Assembly: GCF_014695975.1 (NCBI RefSeq)
Contig: NZ_JACJPI010000068.1
Location: 1 to 36,027, forward strand
Direction of reading: 5' to 3'
Origin: Leptolyngbya sp. FACHB-321
Lineage (GTDB): Bacteria; Cyanobacteriota; Cyanobacteriia; Leptolyngbyales; Leptolyngbyaceae
DNA: 36,027 bases
A program made the translations under genes and the position numbers. Numbering within the stretch: the first letter of the stretch is position 1; each line of letters starts with the position of its first letter. The notes under the pieces are model-generated. The model had not been told where the DNA came from, ran no database searches, and saw only the letters and a program-made list of their open reading frames with translations. Below are positions 6,738 to 16,800 of this stretch, in pieces.

Positions 6738-9093
6738 GGGATAGTTCTGGTTTCACTAAAGTAGCCGTTAAGAGCGCCACAGCGGTGCTAGTCATCAACA
6801 GGGCAATGATGGGTGGAGCGAGGGGAATCCATCCACCTTGAATCAAACATATCTGACACAGAACAATGAGAATGCCGATCGCCATCCCAACGGTAAGGAT
6901 CAAAAACTCCAGCCGTCGAAATTGCCAGGCAAGCGCGCTACCCATCAGTGCCCAGCCCGCAAGCCAGATTGTTTCAACCCAGGTAGACCAGACCCATAGC
7001 AACGGACGTTGATCGAGTACGGCGCTAAGGATCTGACTGATCATTTGGGCGTGAATCAGCACTCCGGGGACGCGATCAGTATCGGCTTTACCAAACGGCG
7101 TTGTCCAATAGTCGCCGCTGCTGTGGGGGGCAGCAATCCCAATCAACACAATCCGACCGTTAATCGCGTTGGGATTGATCTGGTTTGTGAGTACCTGCGC
7201 CAGAGTCGCCTGTTGAACAATCTCACGGGGAGAGGGCGCGGCGCGATAGTTGAGCAAAACCTGCCCACTGTTGGCAACGAGCGCTTGATAGGCACCCGTG
7301 CGGCTTTGCAGTTGTCGAAAAACGGTGTTGCCAAACTGCAAATCGTTTTGAGGCGTTACCTTGGCTTGAATGCCCTGCGCTTCCAGATAGTGGTTAGCGA
7401 GTTGCACGCTGAAGGCATAAGCAGCGGTACAGCGCGAACTTGGGTTGGAGGGTAGGACGAGCAAGTGGCGACGCACCACTCCATCGGCATCGCGCACAAA
7501 ATCGCTGAAACCCAGGTGGCTCTCTGGCACTTCGGGAGGCGGTAGAACGCCGATCGGGTCACTTTTGGCAGCAGGACGTTTGCACACCGCGAACAGGTGG
7601 TTCTGTTTCAGCCGGGTGGCGAGTTCGGGTACATCGGTGGGCGCATCGCGGTAGAGATCGAGTCCGATCGCGGCAGGCTGGTGTTGTTCCAGTTTCTTCA
7701 GCAATTGGTTTAAGGTGCGATCGGAGATGGAGCCGCGACGCATCTTTTCACCTTCTGCCTGAATATCTTGTTCTGTGATGGTGATAGCTAGAAGTCGGAC
7801 ATCGGGCGGTTCAGCAGGACGCGACTGCATCAGGCGATCGAAGCTCCATAGTTCTAGCGGCTGCAACCAGCCCAGCAACCGTGCTCCAGCAACCAGACCC
7901 GTTACCACCAGGCTGCTGAGTAGAACTGTGCGTAACTCTTGACGAGTAGGCAAGCGCAGGGGAGACGATCGCGCGCCGCACCAGTCTTGCCAGGTCGGTG
8001 GCACCTCAGCAGGATTCTGGCAAATAACAGGGAGCCAGGTGGCACAGGGAAAGTCGGTTTCTAAGGCTTGCAGTTTTTCTCGTGCTTCACGCATAGCGGT
8101 ATACAGCGATGCTCCGCCCGCAAAAGCAGTGAGAAAATGCTTCAGAAACTCCTGCGCCACGCGATCGGGTACGGGTTCACGCATCACGATGACCTGGGGC
8201 AAATGCAGATCTGCCAGATCTCGCGCCAGTCCTAACCCATCACAAGAGTTAAAGATTGCCAACTTCAACCCGTGAGCGATCGCTGTTCGCAGGGCAAACT
8301 TTAACTGACCGATCGTCAAACTCTCCGTTGCATTCACAGCAATGCTTCCCGCTCCCTGTTGTTGCCTGTTTCCCTGGCTCGAACTATGTCCGGCAAAAAA
8401 CAGTATGTCCCAACCTGGTTCCCAAAGCTGTTCATTGAGTACGCTGGCGTTTGGCTCCACCAAAAACTTGATTTCGGCATTGGGCAATTGTTGCAACACC
8501 TGTCGATCTCTAGCAATGTCAATGCCCTCGTGGTTGCCTAAAATCGCCAAAATCCTGACCTTAAAGCGGGGTTTTGTCGCTACCGCTTTTGTCGAGCGGA
8601 GGTACTCTGGAACACTCAACGCTATTTCTGCATTGGGGTAATCATCCAGAAACGACCAGAGGCACCAGGGCAAGCGTAACAGGGTTGCGTCGTCGGCAAC
8701 GATAATGAACCGGATGTGATCGGCAGGTTTAAGCTGCGTTCGTAACTGGCGATCGATGTGCCGAAACGTTTCCATGTTCAGCCATTGATTGAGGGCAGTC
8801 TGCAAGTCCTCGCAAAGCTGATGGAATTCGGTTTGAGAAATATGAGTCAGGTCATCTTCATCGACTTCAAAAGTCAGAGATCGGGTGCTAGAACGCCATC
8901 CTTTACTGGCATATAGCGCTTCATACAGGGTCTGCCAGCGTTGGTACAGTGCTTCTAGCTCCGGTGCAGCAGGCAAGCTTCCCGTGAACTGCATTGGGTT
9001 GGGACTGTCTTCATCCCACAGTTGAGCAATCACAGTGGGTAAGCCTTGTTGCCAGTCTCCGTTTCCCAAATTTAGAACAACGAGGTAGCGCAT
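6730..9093 (-). CDS. CHAT-CHASE2 membrane sensor protease-like protein
   Basis: A 787-residue protein. Residues about 1-370 form a caspase-like CHAT domain with the dyad histidine H236 in FFAGHSSS and the cysteine C284 in FNSCDGLGLA. A first membrane segment lies at about 386-408 (LRTVLLSSLVVTGLVAG). It is followed by an extracytoplasmic CHASE2 domain (LELWSFDRLMQSRP, LLAITITEQDI, AAIGLDLYRD, GFSDFVRDADGVVRRHLL, IVLIGIAAP). The C-terminus has about three more membrane helices, ending near PELSHD. CHASE2 is an extracellular ligand-sensing module. CHAT is a cysteine protease-like fold that would face the cytoplasm. The gene lies 75 bases after the DUF1822 gene and overlaps the DUF928 gene, so an outside signal may switch a protease within this operon. 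The ligand and the substrate are unknown. Confidence 0.92.
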   Translation of the reverse strand: MRYLVVLNLGNGDWQQGLPTVIAQLWDEDSPNPMQFTGSLPAAPELEALYQRWQTLYEALYASKGWRSSTRSLTFEVDEDDLTHISQTEFHQLCEDLQTALNQWLNMETFRHIDRQLRTQLKPADHIRFIIVADDATLLRLPWCLWSFLDDYPNAEIALSVPEYLRSTKAVATKPRFKVRILAILGNHEGIDIARDRQVLQQLPNAEIKFLVEPNASVLNEQLWEPGWDILFFAGHSSSQGNRQQQGAGSIAVNATESLTIGQLKFALRTAIAHGLKLAIFNSCDGLGLARDLADLHLPQVIVMREPVPDRVAQEFLKHFLTAFAGGASLYTAMREAREKLQALETDFPCATWLPVICQNPAEVPPTWQDWCGARSSPLRLPTRQELRTVLLSSLVVTGLVAGARLLGWLQPLELWSFDRLMQSRPAEPPDVRLLAITITEQDIQAEGEKMRRGSISDRTLNQLLKKLEQHQPAAIGLDLYRDAPTDVPELATRLKQNHLFAVCKRPAAKSDPIGVLPPPEVPESHLGFSDFVRDADGVVRRHLLVLPSNPSSRCTAAYAFSVQLANHYLEAQGIQAKVTPQNDLQFGNTVFRQLQSRTGAYQALVANSGQVLLNYRAAPSPREIVQQATLAQVLTNQINPNAINGRIVLIGIAAPHSSGDYWTTPFGKADTDRVPGVLIHAQMISQILSAVLDQRPLLWVWSTWVETIWLAGWALMGSALAWQFRRLEFLILTVGMAIGILIVLCQICLIQGGWIPLAPPIIALLMTSTAVALLTATLVKPELSHD

Positions 9094-9168
9094 GGGGACA
9101 GGCAGGAGTGGGGAATGGGGAATAAAATTCAGTTGAATCGTTGCTATGGATGGATCTGATACCCGTTT

Positions 9169-10332
9169 CTAAACAATAAAGTCTTCAGCAATTACCGTGT
9201 TGTCGATCGCCACTTGTAACCTGAACTGAGTCTCAGGTGGACACTTGAATCGTTTTAACTGAATCAGATTGTCTCGATCGCGGGCTTGAACGGCTTGAAT
9301 CGTTTCGCCAGTCGCAGATAGTAGGGTTAGGCTTAGCGTTTCGGGTAGGCAGACAGAGGGATCGAGCGGGCGAAGTTGAGATCGAATGCTTACTCGACCA
9401 TCCGCTTCTGGTTCCACGACAATTAGCAACAGGGTGTCCTGGTCAGGAAGCCGCAACCGCTTTGCTCTACGGATGGATCGCTGCGTGCGGTCGTCCTTGC
9501 GGACGTTGAAGGCCTCGGTTACCATACCCAATTCTTCCAGTGTTTGCCAGCTTTCGTCAAAACGGTTTTGCAACCACTGACTAAAGTTTGCAAGGGTGCG
9601 AGTGATGGTGGCTGAAGACAGTTCGCCGCGACGCGATCGACCTAGCCGTTGTTGCCAATCATCCTTTGCGATCAAAGCAGCCCAAAGGTGAAAGGGAATT
9701 TCTAAGCGGGGTTGCAGCACAGCCGGATTTGACAGGCGTTGCAGCAGGTTTTCTGCCTGAGCAGCGGGCAACGGGGACAGGGGCGCAATTTCTGTCCTGG
9801 TCAGTTCGTTCGGAAACTGACGCACAACCCACAAGACGCTCAGATCTTGCACCAAATCATAGGCATCCAGAACATAGACGCGCTGGTCTGCATCATACGT
9901 GCCGAGAGTTTTGAGCTGTGCATGGGTGGTGTATGCCCAAAGGCAAAGGCACAAATCGTCCGGGTCTACCTGCACTGCCAGATAATAGTCGCCTGCCCAG
10001 GCAGGAAGATCGATCCACTCCTGTGGCACCTGGAGTTCGCTGGTGTCAATGGTTTTATCTGGAATGAGAATAAGCCGCTGGTCGCCGAGGTCGATCGCGG
10101 TGCCTCTCACCAGTTCTCCTAAAAGCGGTACGGCACCCGACCAGGCAGAAGCTTCTGGGGTGTGTTCTGCTTGCAGCCACGGCAAAACCGTGTTCAGGCA
10201 GACTTGATTTAAGTAGGTGTTCCATTGGGTTAAGGGATTTGAAGCAGCTTGGCTGTGCTGCCAGGACTCTTGGTGAATCGCTAGCGGAATCTCCAGCCTC
10301 AACTCAGTTAAGGTATCGGGAAAGAAGCTCAT
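9169..10332 (-). CDS. DUF1822 protein
   Basis: A 387-residue protein of the cyanobacterial DUF1822 family. It shows the expected conserved stretches: NTYLNQVCLNTVLPWLQ near residue 40, GTAIDLGDQRLILIPDKTID, VPQEWIDLPAWAGDYYLAVQ and RVYVLDAYDLVQDLSVL. There is no signal peptide or membrane segment, so it is probably cytoplasmic. Its ATG overlaps the stop of the upstream sigma-like gene as ATGA, suggesting coupled translation in a fixed ratio. The family has no known function. The tight coupling to a sigma-like factor makes a partner or regulator of that factor a reasonable guess (inference). Confidence 0.87.
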   Translation of the reverse strand: MSFFPDTLTELRLEIPLAIHQESWQHSQAASNPLTQWNTYLNQVCLNTVLPWLQAEHTPEASAWSGAVPLLGELVRGTAIDLGDQRLILIPDKTIDTSELQVPQEWIDLPAWAGDYYLAVQVDPDDLCLCLWAYTTHAQLKTLGTYDADQRVYVLDAYDLVQDLSVLWVVRQFPNELTRTEIAPLSPLPAAQAENLLQRLSNPAVLQPRLEIPFHLWAALIAKDDWQQRLGRSRRGELSSATITRTLANFSQWLQNRFDESWQTLEELGMVTEAFNVRKDDRTQRSIRRAKRLRLPDQDTLLLIVVEPEADGRVSIRSQLRPLDPSVCLPETLSLTLLSATGETIQAVQARDRDNLIQLKRFKCPPETQFRLQVAIDNTVIAEDFIV

Positions 10333-11717
10333 AGGTATTCCTGGGAGAAGTCGCGATCGGGCGAGGTTTTGCCTACAGGGGAATCATGCACCTGGTAATG
10401 AATCTGCAACCACTCCTCTAAAATGGCGCTCATAGACTTAACCACGGCGGAGGTTGGTGAAATATGCAGCGTTTCCTGGCTCCAGTGAGTCAAGGCGAAG
10501 AGTAGCGTTTCCCGCGCTTTGGTGAGTTTACGGGAGATGGTGTATTGCTGCACGGCGAACTGTTGAGCAATTTGCTGCTGAGTCAGTCCGGCTTGATAGT
10601 AGTGTTGCAGTAGCTCCTGCATAGTAGGATCGAGCTTCGCTAGAGATTCCTGAAGCACAGCGTTGATTTGATGTTGCTGGGCCTGACGAGCCTGCGTCTC
10701 TTCAGCATTGATTAGATCTGCCAACAACGAATCACGATCGTTCGTAGGTACATCATCCTGAAGTTCACCTGCATCCTGCCCTGGCTTGGGTGCGTTCAGA
10801 GACGTAACACGAGGGTACAGATATGCCCGCACTCGGCTCACACAAGACATTAGCCAACGCTCTAAAGTCTCAGGGGTACAGTCCGAACCCGGTGCCGTAA
10901 GCTGCTGGCGTTGTTGGTTGTAACGATCGGCGATCGCGTCCCAGGTTTGGCGATCAGGTGCAGCAAGCTGGCGCAGTCCCGGTGCTTTTCGAGGCAGATA
11001 AACGGCTTCAAAACACGTCCACGCCAACAGATAGCGATCGATGTCATCACTTCCCAGGCCAGCATTTTGCAGCGCTTCTGTCAGTTGTTTTCGGCTCAGC
11101 TTCAGTAGCAAGCCCCAATCGTTGCAGCGGTCTGCCTCCCGACGACGGCGCAAATCATCCCGAATTGTGTTGCTGAACGCTTGACTGGCGTAAGTTTTGA
11201 GGCTGGGCAGTTGGTCAGAATCGAACGCGTTGAGAATTTTGGGCACTGCCACGATCGCGACTTGGAAGCAGTCTGACAACCGCTGCTGGGACTGGTGCAA
11301 CTGAGCCACTATCCTTTGTGCGCTCCAGTAGCAGGACTCTTGCAGGTAGGCGGAGAGGTGGCCAAGGGAAGGGGGTGAGGGGTGAGGAGTGAGGAGGGAA
11401 GGGTGTAGGGTATGGGGTGTAGGGTGTGGGGTGAATGTCCCCGCGTCTCTGTTTCTCCGTGTCCCCGCGTCCCCGGATCTCTGCGTCCCCGTATCTCTCT
11501 GTCTCCGTGTCTCCGTGTCCTCCCCTGCTTCTTGACGCCAGCGTTTGTGCCAATACGTGACCCAAACCTGCTCAGAGGCAGTTGCTTCATCAGGCTGCTC
11601 CAGGCGAGACTGCATACTGCGGCGTAAGCGAGCATCGGTCGCCCAGCCACGAAATGTATCTTCCTCAAATTGCAGGAAGGTGGTAAAGATCTCGAGAAGG
11701 GTTTGACGCGATCGCAT
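10329..11717 (-). CDS. Sigma-70-family-like RNA polymerase sigma factor
   Basis: About 462 residues. A C-terminal helix-turn-helix like sigma region 4 lies around residues 355-415 (LAKLDPTMQELLQHYYQAG, LTQQQIAQQFAVQQYTISRK). A central helical region (SDCFQVAIVAVPKILNAFD, LKTYASQAFSNTIRDDLR) resembles sigma region 2. The frame is open to 11846, but the extra N-terminal residues translate a low-complexity repeat, so I chose the ATG at 11717 (MRSRQTLLEIF). Residues about 65-118 (basic Arg/Asp/Thr-rich, then His/Pro-rich) come from an in-frame tandem-repeat insert. It is the second gene of the operon, after the exported CHAT protein, and is coupled to DUF1822. It is longer and more diverged than ECF sigma factors, so its targets are unclear. 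Confidence 0.8.
   Translation of the reverse strand: MRSRQTLLEIFTTFLQFEEDTFRGWATDARLRRSMQSRLEQPDEATASEQVWVTYWHKRWRQEAGEDTETRRQRDTGTQRSGDAGTRRNRDAGTFTPHPTPHTLHPSLLTPHPSPPSLGHLSAYLQESCYWSAQRIVAQLHQSQQRLSDCFQVAIVAVPKILNAFDSDQLPSLKTYASQAFSNTIRDDLRRRREADRCNDWGLLLKLSRKQLTEALQNAGLGSDDIDRYLLAWTCFEAVYLPRKAPGLRQLAAPDRQTWDAIADRYNQQRQQLTAPGSDCTPETLERWLMSCVSRVRAYLYPRVTSLNAPKPGQDAGELQDDVPTNDRDSLLADLINAEETQARQAQQHQINAVLQESLAKLDPTMQELLQHYYQAGLTQQQIAQQFAVQQYTISRKLTKARETLLFALTHWSQETLHISPTSAVVKSMSAILEEWLQIHYQVHDSPVGKTSPDRDFSQEYL
11358..11530. repeat. Low-complexity tandem repeats inside the sigma-like gene
   Basis: On the plus strand, 11366-11434 consists of GGGGTGAGGAGTGAGG-like and GGGTGTAGGGTATGGGGTG-like heptad-type units. 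Then 11440-11520 consists of repeats of GTCTCCGTGTCCCCGCGTC type. Such repeats are scattered between genes in many cyanobacteria. Here both kinds lie within the coding frame without breaking it, adding some 54 residues. Confidence 0.8.
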
Positions 11718-11719
11718 AG

Positions 11720-11835
11720 GACAGGATGGGGAGAGGAGGCAGGGGAGTCGGCGGAGGTAGGGGAAGCGAGGGAGGCAGAGAGCGCAGGGGAAGCAAGGAA
11801 GGCAGGGGAAGCAGGAAAGTTTTGAGTTTTGCTTC
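11720..11835. repeat. Purine-rich low-complexity repeat upstream of the sigma-like gene
   Basis: Plus-strand DNA made of GGGGAAGCRAGG and GGCAGGGGA-like units. It fills most of the 161-base gap between the exported CHAT gene and the sigma-like gene. It accounts for the false N-terminal extension of the sigma frame. Confidence 0.6.
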
Positions 11836-11878
11836 CTACTCACCACTCCTCAAATCCTGGCTCCCAATCTTCTACCTT

Positions 11879-13291
11879 TTACCAGGGATTGCCAATCAAC
11901 GTAAACGCTGCCCAATAATAGGGGTGGTCTAGGTTCGCTCCTGCAACTGTTACGTCTGGTGGTGGGGAACCAGCATCTCCAGTTCGCAGTGCCAGATTTT
12001 GATTCAAATTTGCCTGTTTTTTGAGCAAAGCAAGTTGCGCCTGCCGTAACGCCTCTGCTTTGATGGGTGCGGTTTTGAGATGACGGTAGAGTTCGGTCAT
12101 CAGTACCAGAGTGCCTGCGTCGCTGACCGACCAGAGGCTGGCGATCGCCGCTCTGCTGCCCGACTGCACTGCAAGGCCAGCAAACCCCAGTTCGGCTTCA
12201 GGATTGCCCAACGCTGTCTGGCAGGCACTCAGTACCAGCAACTGCACGATTGGAATCCGCAATTCCAGATCTCTAAATTGAGTGAGATGCAGCCGCTGCC
12301 TCCAAAACTGAATGTAGGACTGATTCGCCGCTCCGGGCAAAAATTCGGCGTGGGTTGCTAGATGCACAATGCCATACGATGTTGCGGCACGTTGAGCTTT
12401 CAGGTTAGCAACGGTGAAGTCCTGATTCAGCAGCGATGTGCCCTGCCAGAGGGTGCGAGTAATTGCCGTTAGCTCAACTGGAACTGCTGGAAGCGGTGAA
12501 TGATCCTGAAATTCGGACGCTCCCATTGCTAAGACTTTCGCTCCCTGGAGGCTTGCGGGATGTCGATCGACCAGGTTGAAGGCCGGAATCAGCCCCAAAC
12601 TGTATTTCTCAACCAAGAACTGTTGTCCATCGTGGAGTGCTGCCATTGGCAAACTGCGTAACCCCGTTCCCAGGCAGAGGATGAGCGTATCGACTCTTTG
12701 TGCCTTTAACGCTGGCTCTAGTGGTGTAATCAGCCACTCATGCAACTGCTTTGCTGCGGGTAGATAGTCGTTTGGTTGGGATGCCGCATTCACTACTTCG
12801 GTTCTGAAAGTTTTGGCAACGCGAAGCAATTCCTCTCGATTTGCTGCTGCAATGCGGTGATGCACTGGTTTGGTTCCAGGCGTTACCAAAATTAGCTCCA
12901 GATGATTGGGTGTGGGAATGGCATAGATCAGGGCTGTTTTCTTGCCAGTAGAGCGGTGCAGTCTGTCGAGCGATCGCACGATCTGCTCAGGTTCCAAATA
13001 CTGCAGCGTAAACTTTCCCCCGTAATATTGCTCAAACTGGTACTTCCACCCCAATTCCACCTGGCGAATCGCTCCTGAAACGTCGTTCTGATCAAGCATC
13101 TGTATCAGTTGATTAACATCCAGGCGTGATGCGGCAGACATTGCAGGTGCTGGTGTTGCACCGGAAGCAGCAGGCAAAGCAGATGGGGCAGGCATTTGGG
13201 CGATCGCCGCTCGGTCGATCGAAACGATTGCTCCTCCCGACGCAGCACCCACTACCAGTGAGATCAATAAAGACAGCCTCAAAAGATTCAT
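11879..13291 (-). CDS. Exported CHAT domain protein
   Basis: A 470-residue protein. Residues 1-31 look like a signal peptide (MNLLRLSLLISLVVGAASGG, then AIAQ). A low-complexity Ala/Pro linker follows, then a helical region. The C-terminal CHAT domain has the histidine H314 in IVHLATHAEF and the cysteine C357 in LLVLSACQTALG. The remaining signatures GFAGLAVQSGSRAAIASLW and HPYYWAAFTLIGNPW are complete to the end. The dyad is intact, so it should be a caspase-like cysteine peptidase acting outside the cytoplasm. It is the first gene of the five-gene operon and is divergent from the RTX gene. Substrates are unknown; the operon's other exported or membrane proteins are candidates. Confidence 0.9.
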   Translation of the reverse strand: MNLLRLSLLISLVVGAASGGAIVSIDRAAIAQMPAPSALPAASGATPAPAMSAASRLDVNQLIQMLDQNDVSGAIRQVELGWKYQFEQYYGGKFTLQYLEPEQIVRSLDRLHRSTGKKTALIYAIPTPNHLELILVTPGTKPVHHRIAAANREELLRVAKTFRTEVVNAASQPNDYLPAAKQLHEWLITPLEPALKAQRVDTLILCLGTGLRSLPMAALHDGQQFLVEKYSLGLIPAFNLVDRHPASLQGAKVLAMGASEFQDHSPLPAVPVELTAITRTLWQGTSLLNQDFTVANLKAQRAATSYGIVHLATHAEFLPGAANQSYIQFWRQRLHLTQFRDLELRIPIVQLLVLSACQTALGNPEAELGFAGLAVQSGSRAAIASLWSVSDAGTLVLMTELYRHLKTAPIKAEALRQAQLALLKKQANLNQNLALRTGDAGSPPPDVTVAGANLDHPYYWAAFTLIGNPW

Positions 13292-13879
13292 GGCGTTTAA
13301 TCTTGAACTCAGTTAAACAAGGGCGATCGCTCACACGCGTCCACTTCTCACATTAGAAGATTCTGCTGCATTAGAAAAACTATTCTGCTGTATCAGAAAG
13401 ATTGCAAAGGGGTTTCTGAAAGAACCCATCACAAAAGCATTTCCATGTCTTGCTAGTGAGGCAATTGGGTCTTTCTCTTAAAGAAAGAATGTTGATGGAA
13501 GACAGCAATGAGGTGATGAGCATTTCTCTTCATACGCTTGTCATCCTGTCTTCGGATATAGATTCAGCACGCATTGGCTAATCCCGGATATTTCTCACCC
13601 TTCTACTCTCTCGTCATCCTGCTTTTTCTAGCACAACCAGTAATGGCGAACCATTTCAACAAATTTGGTTGCCCTTTGCATAAGGCGCAAAACTCCAACG
13701 TGTAATTGTGAGTTGGTCAATCATCTGGCGCGATGAGCCGATGAGCAAACCAATGGCACCAATCATTCATGCCGTTCAGCGAAACGTTTTACCGCTCAGC
13801 AACCCACATTTTCTCAGCTTTCCTGTCAATCAATTCTCACAACTTACAAGCTTACTCACAGAATTAAGGAGAAACGATC
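13292..13879. promoter_or_regulatory. Divergent intergenic region with short repeats
   Basis: 588 bases separate the CHAT operon from the RTX gene and should hold both promoters. At 13351-13405 there are three imperfect direct repeats: CATTAGAAGATTCTGCTG, then CATTAGAAAAAC-TATTCTGCTG, then TATCAGAAAGATTGC. The spacing of about 18-22 bases would suit a regulator binding one DNA face. I cannot define -10/-35 boxes with confidence. AAGGAG at 13866-13871 is the ribosome-binding site of the RTX gene. Confidence 0.35.
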
Positions 13880-16800
13880 ATGGCGATTTCTGCCATCTTT
13901 TCAGCAGCGCAGGGTATCTTAAGCATTTTTGGTGATTCACTGGATAACACTGTTACCGTCAGCCGCGATGCTGCTGGCACCATTCTGATTAACGGCGGTG
14001 CTGTAACGATTTTTGGCGGTACTCCGACGGTTGCTAACACCACTTTGCTACAGGGGTTTGGTCTGGCAGGCAACGACCAGCTCATACTTAACGAAGCTAA
14101 TGGCGCTCTACCTAAAGTTAATTTGTTTGGCGCTATTGATAATGATGTGTTGGCGGGTAGTTCTGGAGCTGATCAACTTTTTGGAGAAGACGGTAATGAT
14201 ACGCTTCTCGGTCAGGGTGGAAATGATTTGCTGTTTGGTGGTGATGGAAACGACGTTCTGACAGGTGGCGATGCTGATGACCAGATGTTTGGTCAGGCGG
14301 GCAACGATCGTCTGATCTGGGATCCCGGTGATGACACTGATCTCTTTGAAGGCGGTGATGGCATTGATACTGCTGAGGTGAATGGGGGTAACGGCGCTGA
14401 AGCTTTTACCGTAAATGCAAATGGCACACGAGTGCGCTTTGATCGTGTCAATCCCGCACCCTTCAGCATCGACATCGGCACGACAGAAAGCTTAGTGATT
14501 AATGCCAATGGCGGCGATGACACCATCACCGCCGGAAATGGACTTGCCGCTTTAATCTCGATCGTGGCTGACGGTGGCGCAGGCAACGACACCATTCTGA
14601 GCGGCGATGGTGCGGACGTGTTATTCGGTGGCGATGGCAACGACATCATTGATGGTAATCGAGGAAATGACGTTGGTTTTTTGGGCGCAGGCGACGATGT
14701 GTTCATTTGGGACCCCGGTGATGGCAACGATGTCGTTGAAGGTCAGGCCGGTCTCGACACGATGCAGCTTAATGGCAACGCTGCCAACGAAAACATTGAT
14801 ATTTCTGCCAATGGTGGGCGTGTTCGCTTCTTCCGGGATATAGCCGCGGTAGTGATGGATCTAGATGACGTCGAGCGCATCAACTTTGAAGCGTTGGGTG
14901 GTACAGACAACATCATCGTCAACGACCTCAGTGGTACAGATACGCAGCAGATCAACCTCAATTTGGCAGGAGTGCTGGGCGGTGCTGCTGGCGATGCTCA
15001 GGTAGATACTGTGGTTCTCAATGGCACGAATGGCGCAAATGCGATCGACGTACTGGGACAAAACGGCAATATCAACGTGAGTGGTCTCCCTGCGCTTGTC
15101 AGCCTTCAGAAAGTGGAGGGGATCGATCACCTCGTGATCAATGGCAATGGCGGCAACGATACCATTTCTGCTGCCACTCTCGTTACTCCAGTCAATCTCA
15201 CCATTGATGGGGGTGCTGGGAATGACATCCTCATCGGCAGCAACCTTGCAGATGTCTTCCTGGGTGGTGATGGTAATGACTTTGTGGATGGGCGTAGGGG
15301 GGATGACGTTGCTTTCCTGGGTACTGGGAATGATGTTTTCCTGTGGAATCCTGGTGATGGCAATGACACGATCGAGGGTCAAGCTGGCATCGATGAAATG
15401 CTGTTCAATGGTAATGGTGCCAATGAAACCATCGATATTTCTGCCAATGGTGGACGTGCCCGCTTCTTCCGAGATGTGGCGAATGTGGTGATGGATACGA
15501 ATGATGTGGAACGCATCACTTTCAATGCCTTTGATGGACGCGATACCATCAATATCAATGACCTTAGTGGCATCGATGTTAACCTGATTCGGTTTGATGT
15601 GAGTGGTGGTCCTAACGTGCCATTTGAAACCAGTTCTGATCAAGTTACCGTCAACAGTACGGTTGGAAACGATACCATCGCGATCGCAACTGTAAATGGT
15701 GAAATAGTCATCTCAGGACTGTCCGCCCAGGTGCAAATTGCAGGAATACGTGCTGGATTCGACAACTTGACCATTAATGGCTTGGCGGGTAACGACGTGA
15801 TTGATGCCAGCAAATTGGCTGCCAACTTGTTCCAGCAACGCTTTCCTGATGGTAGGCTCACGCTCGATGGTGGGGATGGCACCGATCTATTTGTCGGTAG
15901 CGCTGGAGAAGATGTTTTTCTGGGCGGCAGGGGCAATGATGTGGCGCTGATGGGTGCTGGAGACGATTTGTTTGTCTGGAATCCTGGTGACGACAACGAC
16001 GTTCTTGAAGGACAGGCAGGCTTCGACACAATGTTTTTCAACGGTGCCAATGTTAATGAGAACATTGATATTGCTGCTAATGGCTCTCGCATCCGTTTTT
16101 TCCGTGACGTTGCCAATGTCACAATGGATCTGAATAATGTTGAAAACACTCTTTTTAAAGCATTGGGTGGAGCAGACAACATTGTTGTTAATGACCTTAG
16201 CGGTACTGATGCTAAGCAGGTCAACATTGATTTAGCGGGCTTAATCAACGGTGAAACGGGCGATGGTCAAACCGATACAATCACCATTCAAGGTACCAAC
16301 GCACAAGACCTTATTCTGATTAGCAGTGTAGGCAGTTTTGTGAATGTGACTGGATTATCGGCTGTCACGAGAATCCGTCAGGCTGATAATGATGTTCTAG
16401 TGATTAACGGCAATGCGGGTGATGACGCGATCGATGCTAGCAGTTTAACCACCACAACCCTGCGGTTGACACTTAACGGTGATAACGGCAACGACACTAT
16501 CTGGGGCGCAGCGGGTAACGACAGTGTCAACGGTGGTGCTGGTCATGATCTTCTGATTGGGGGGTTGGGCACCGATACCTTAAGCGGGGGGAATGGCACC
16601 GATCGCTATCGCTTCAACAACCTCAGCGAAGGCGGTGATATCCTTGCGGACTTTGAAGCGAATGACTTCATTCAACTCAGAGCCAGCAACTTTGGCGGTG
16701 GTTTGGTCGCGGGTCAGACAATCTCCAACGACCAGTTCCGAGTGGGTGATGCGGCTCAAGATGCTAACGATCGCCTCATCTTCAATGGCAGCACCCGTAG

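Noticed and set aside
11215-11668. Overlapping minus-strand frames rich in Arg/Asp/Gly and His/Pro
   Set aside because: They are alternative-frame translations of the tandem repeats inside the sigma-like gene.
14293-15643. Several long open frames antisense to the RTX gene, rich in Ser/Pro or Ile/His
   Set aside because: They are mirror translations of the GGxGxD repeats. They have no ribosome-binding sites or family resemblance and overlap a convincing gene completely.
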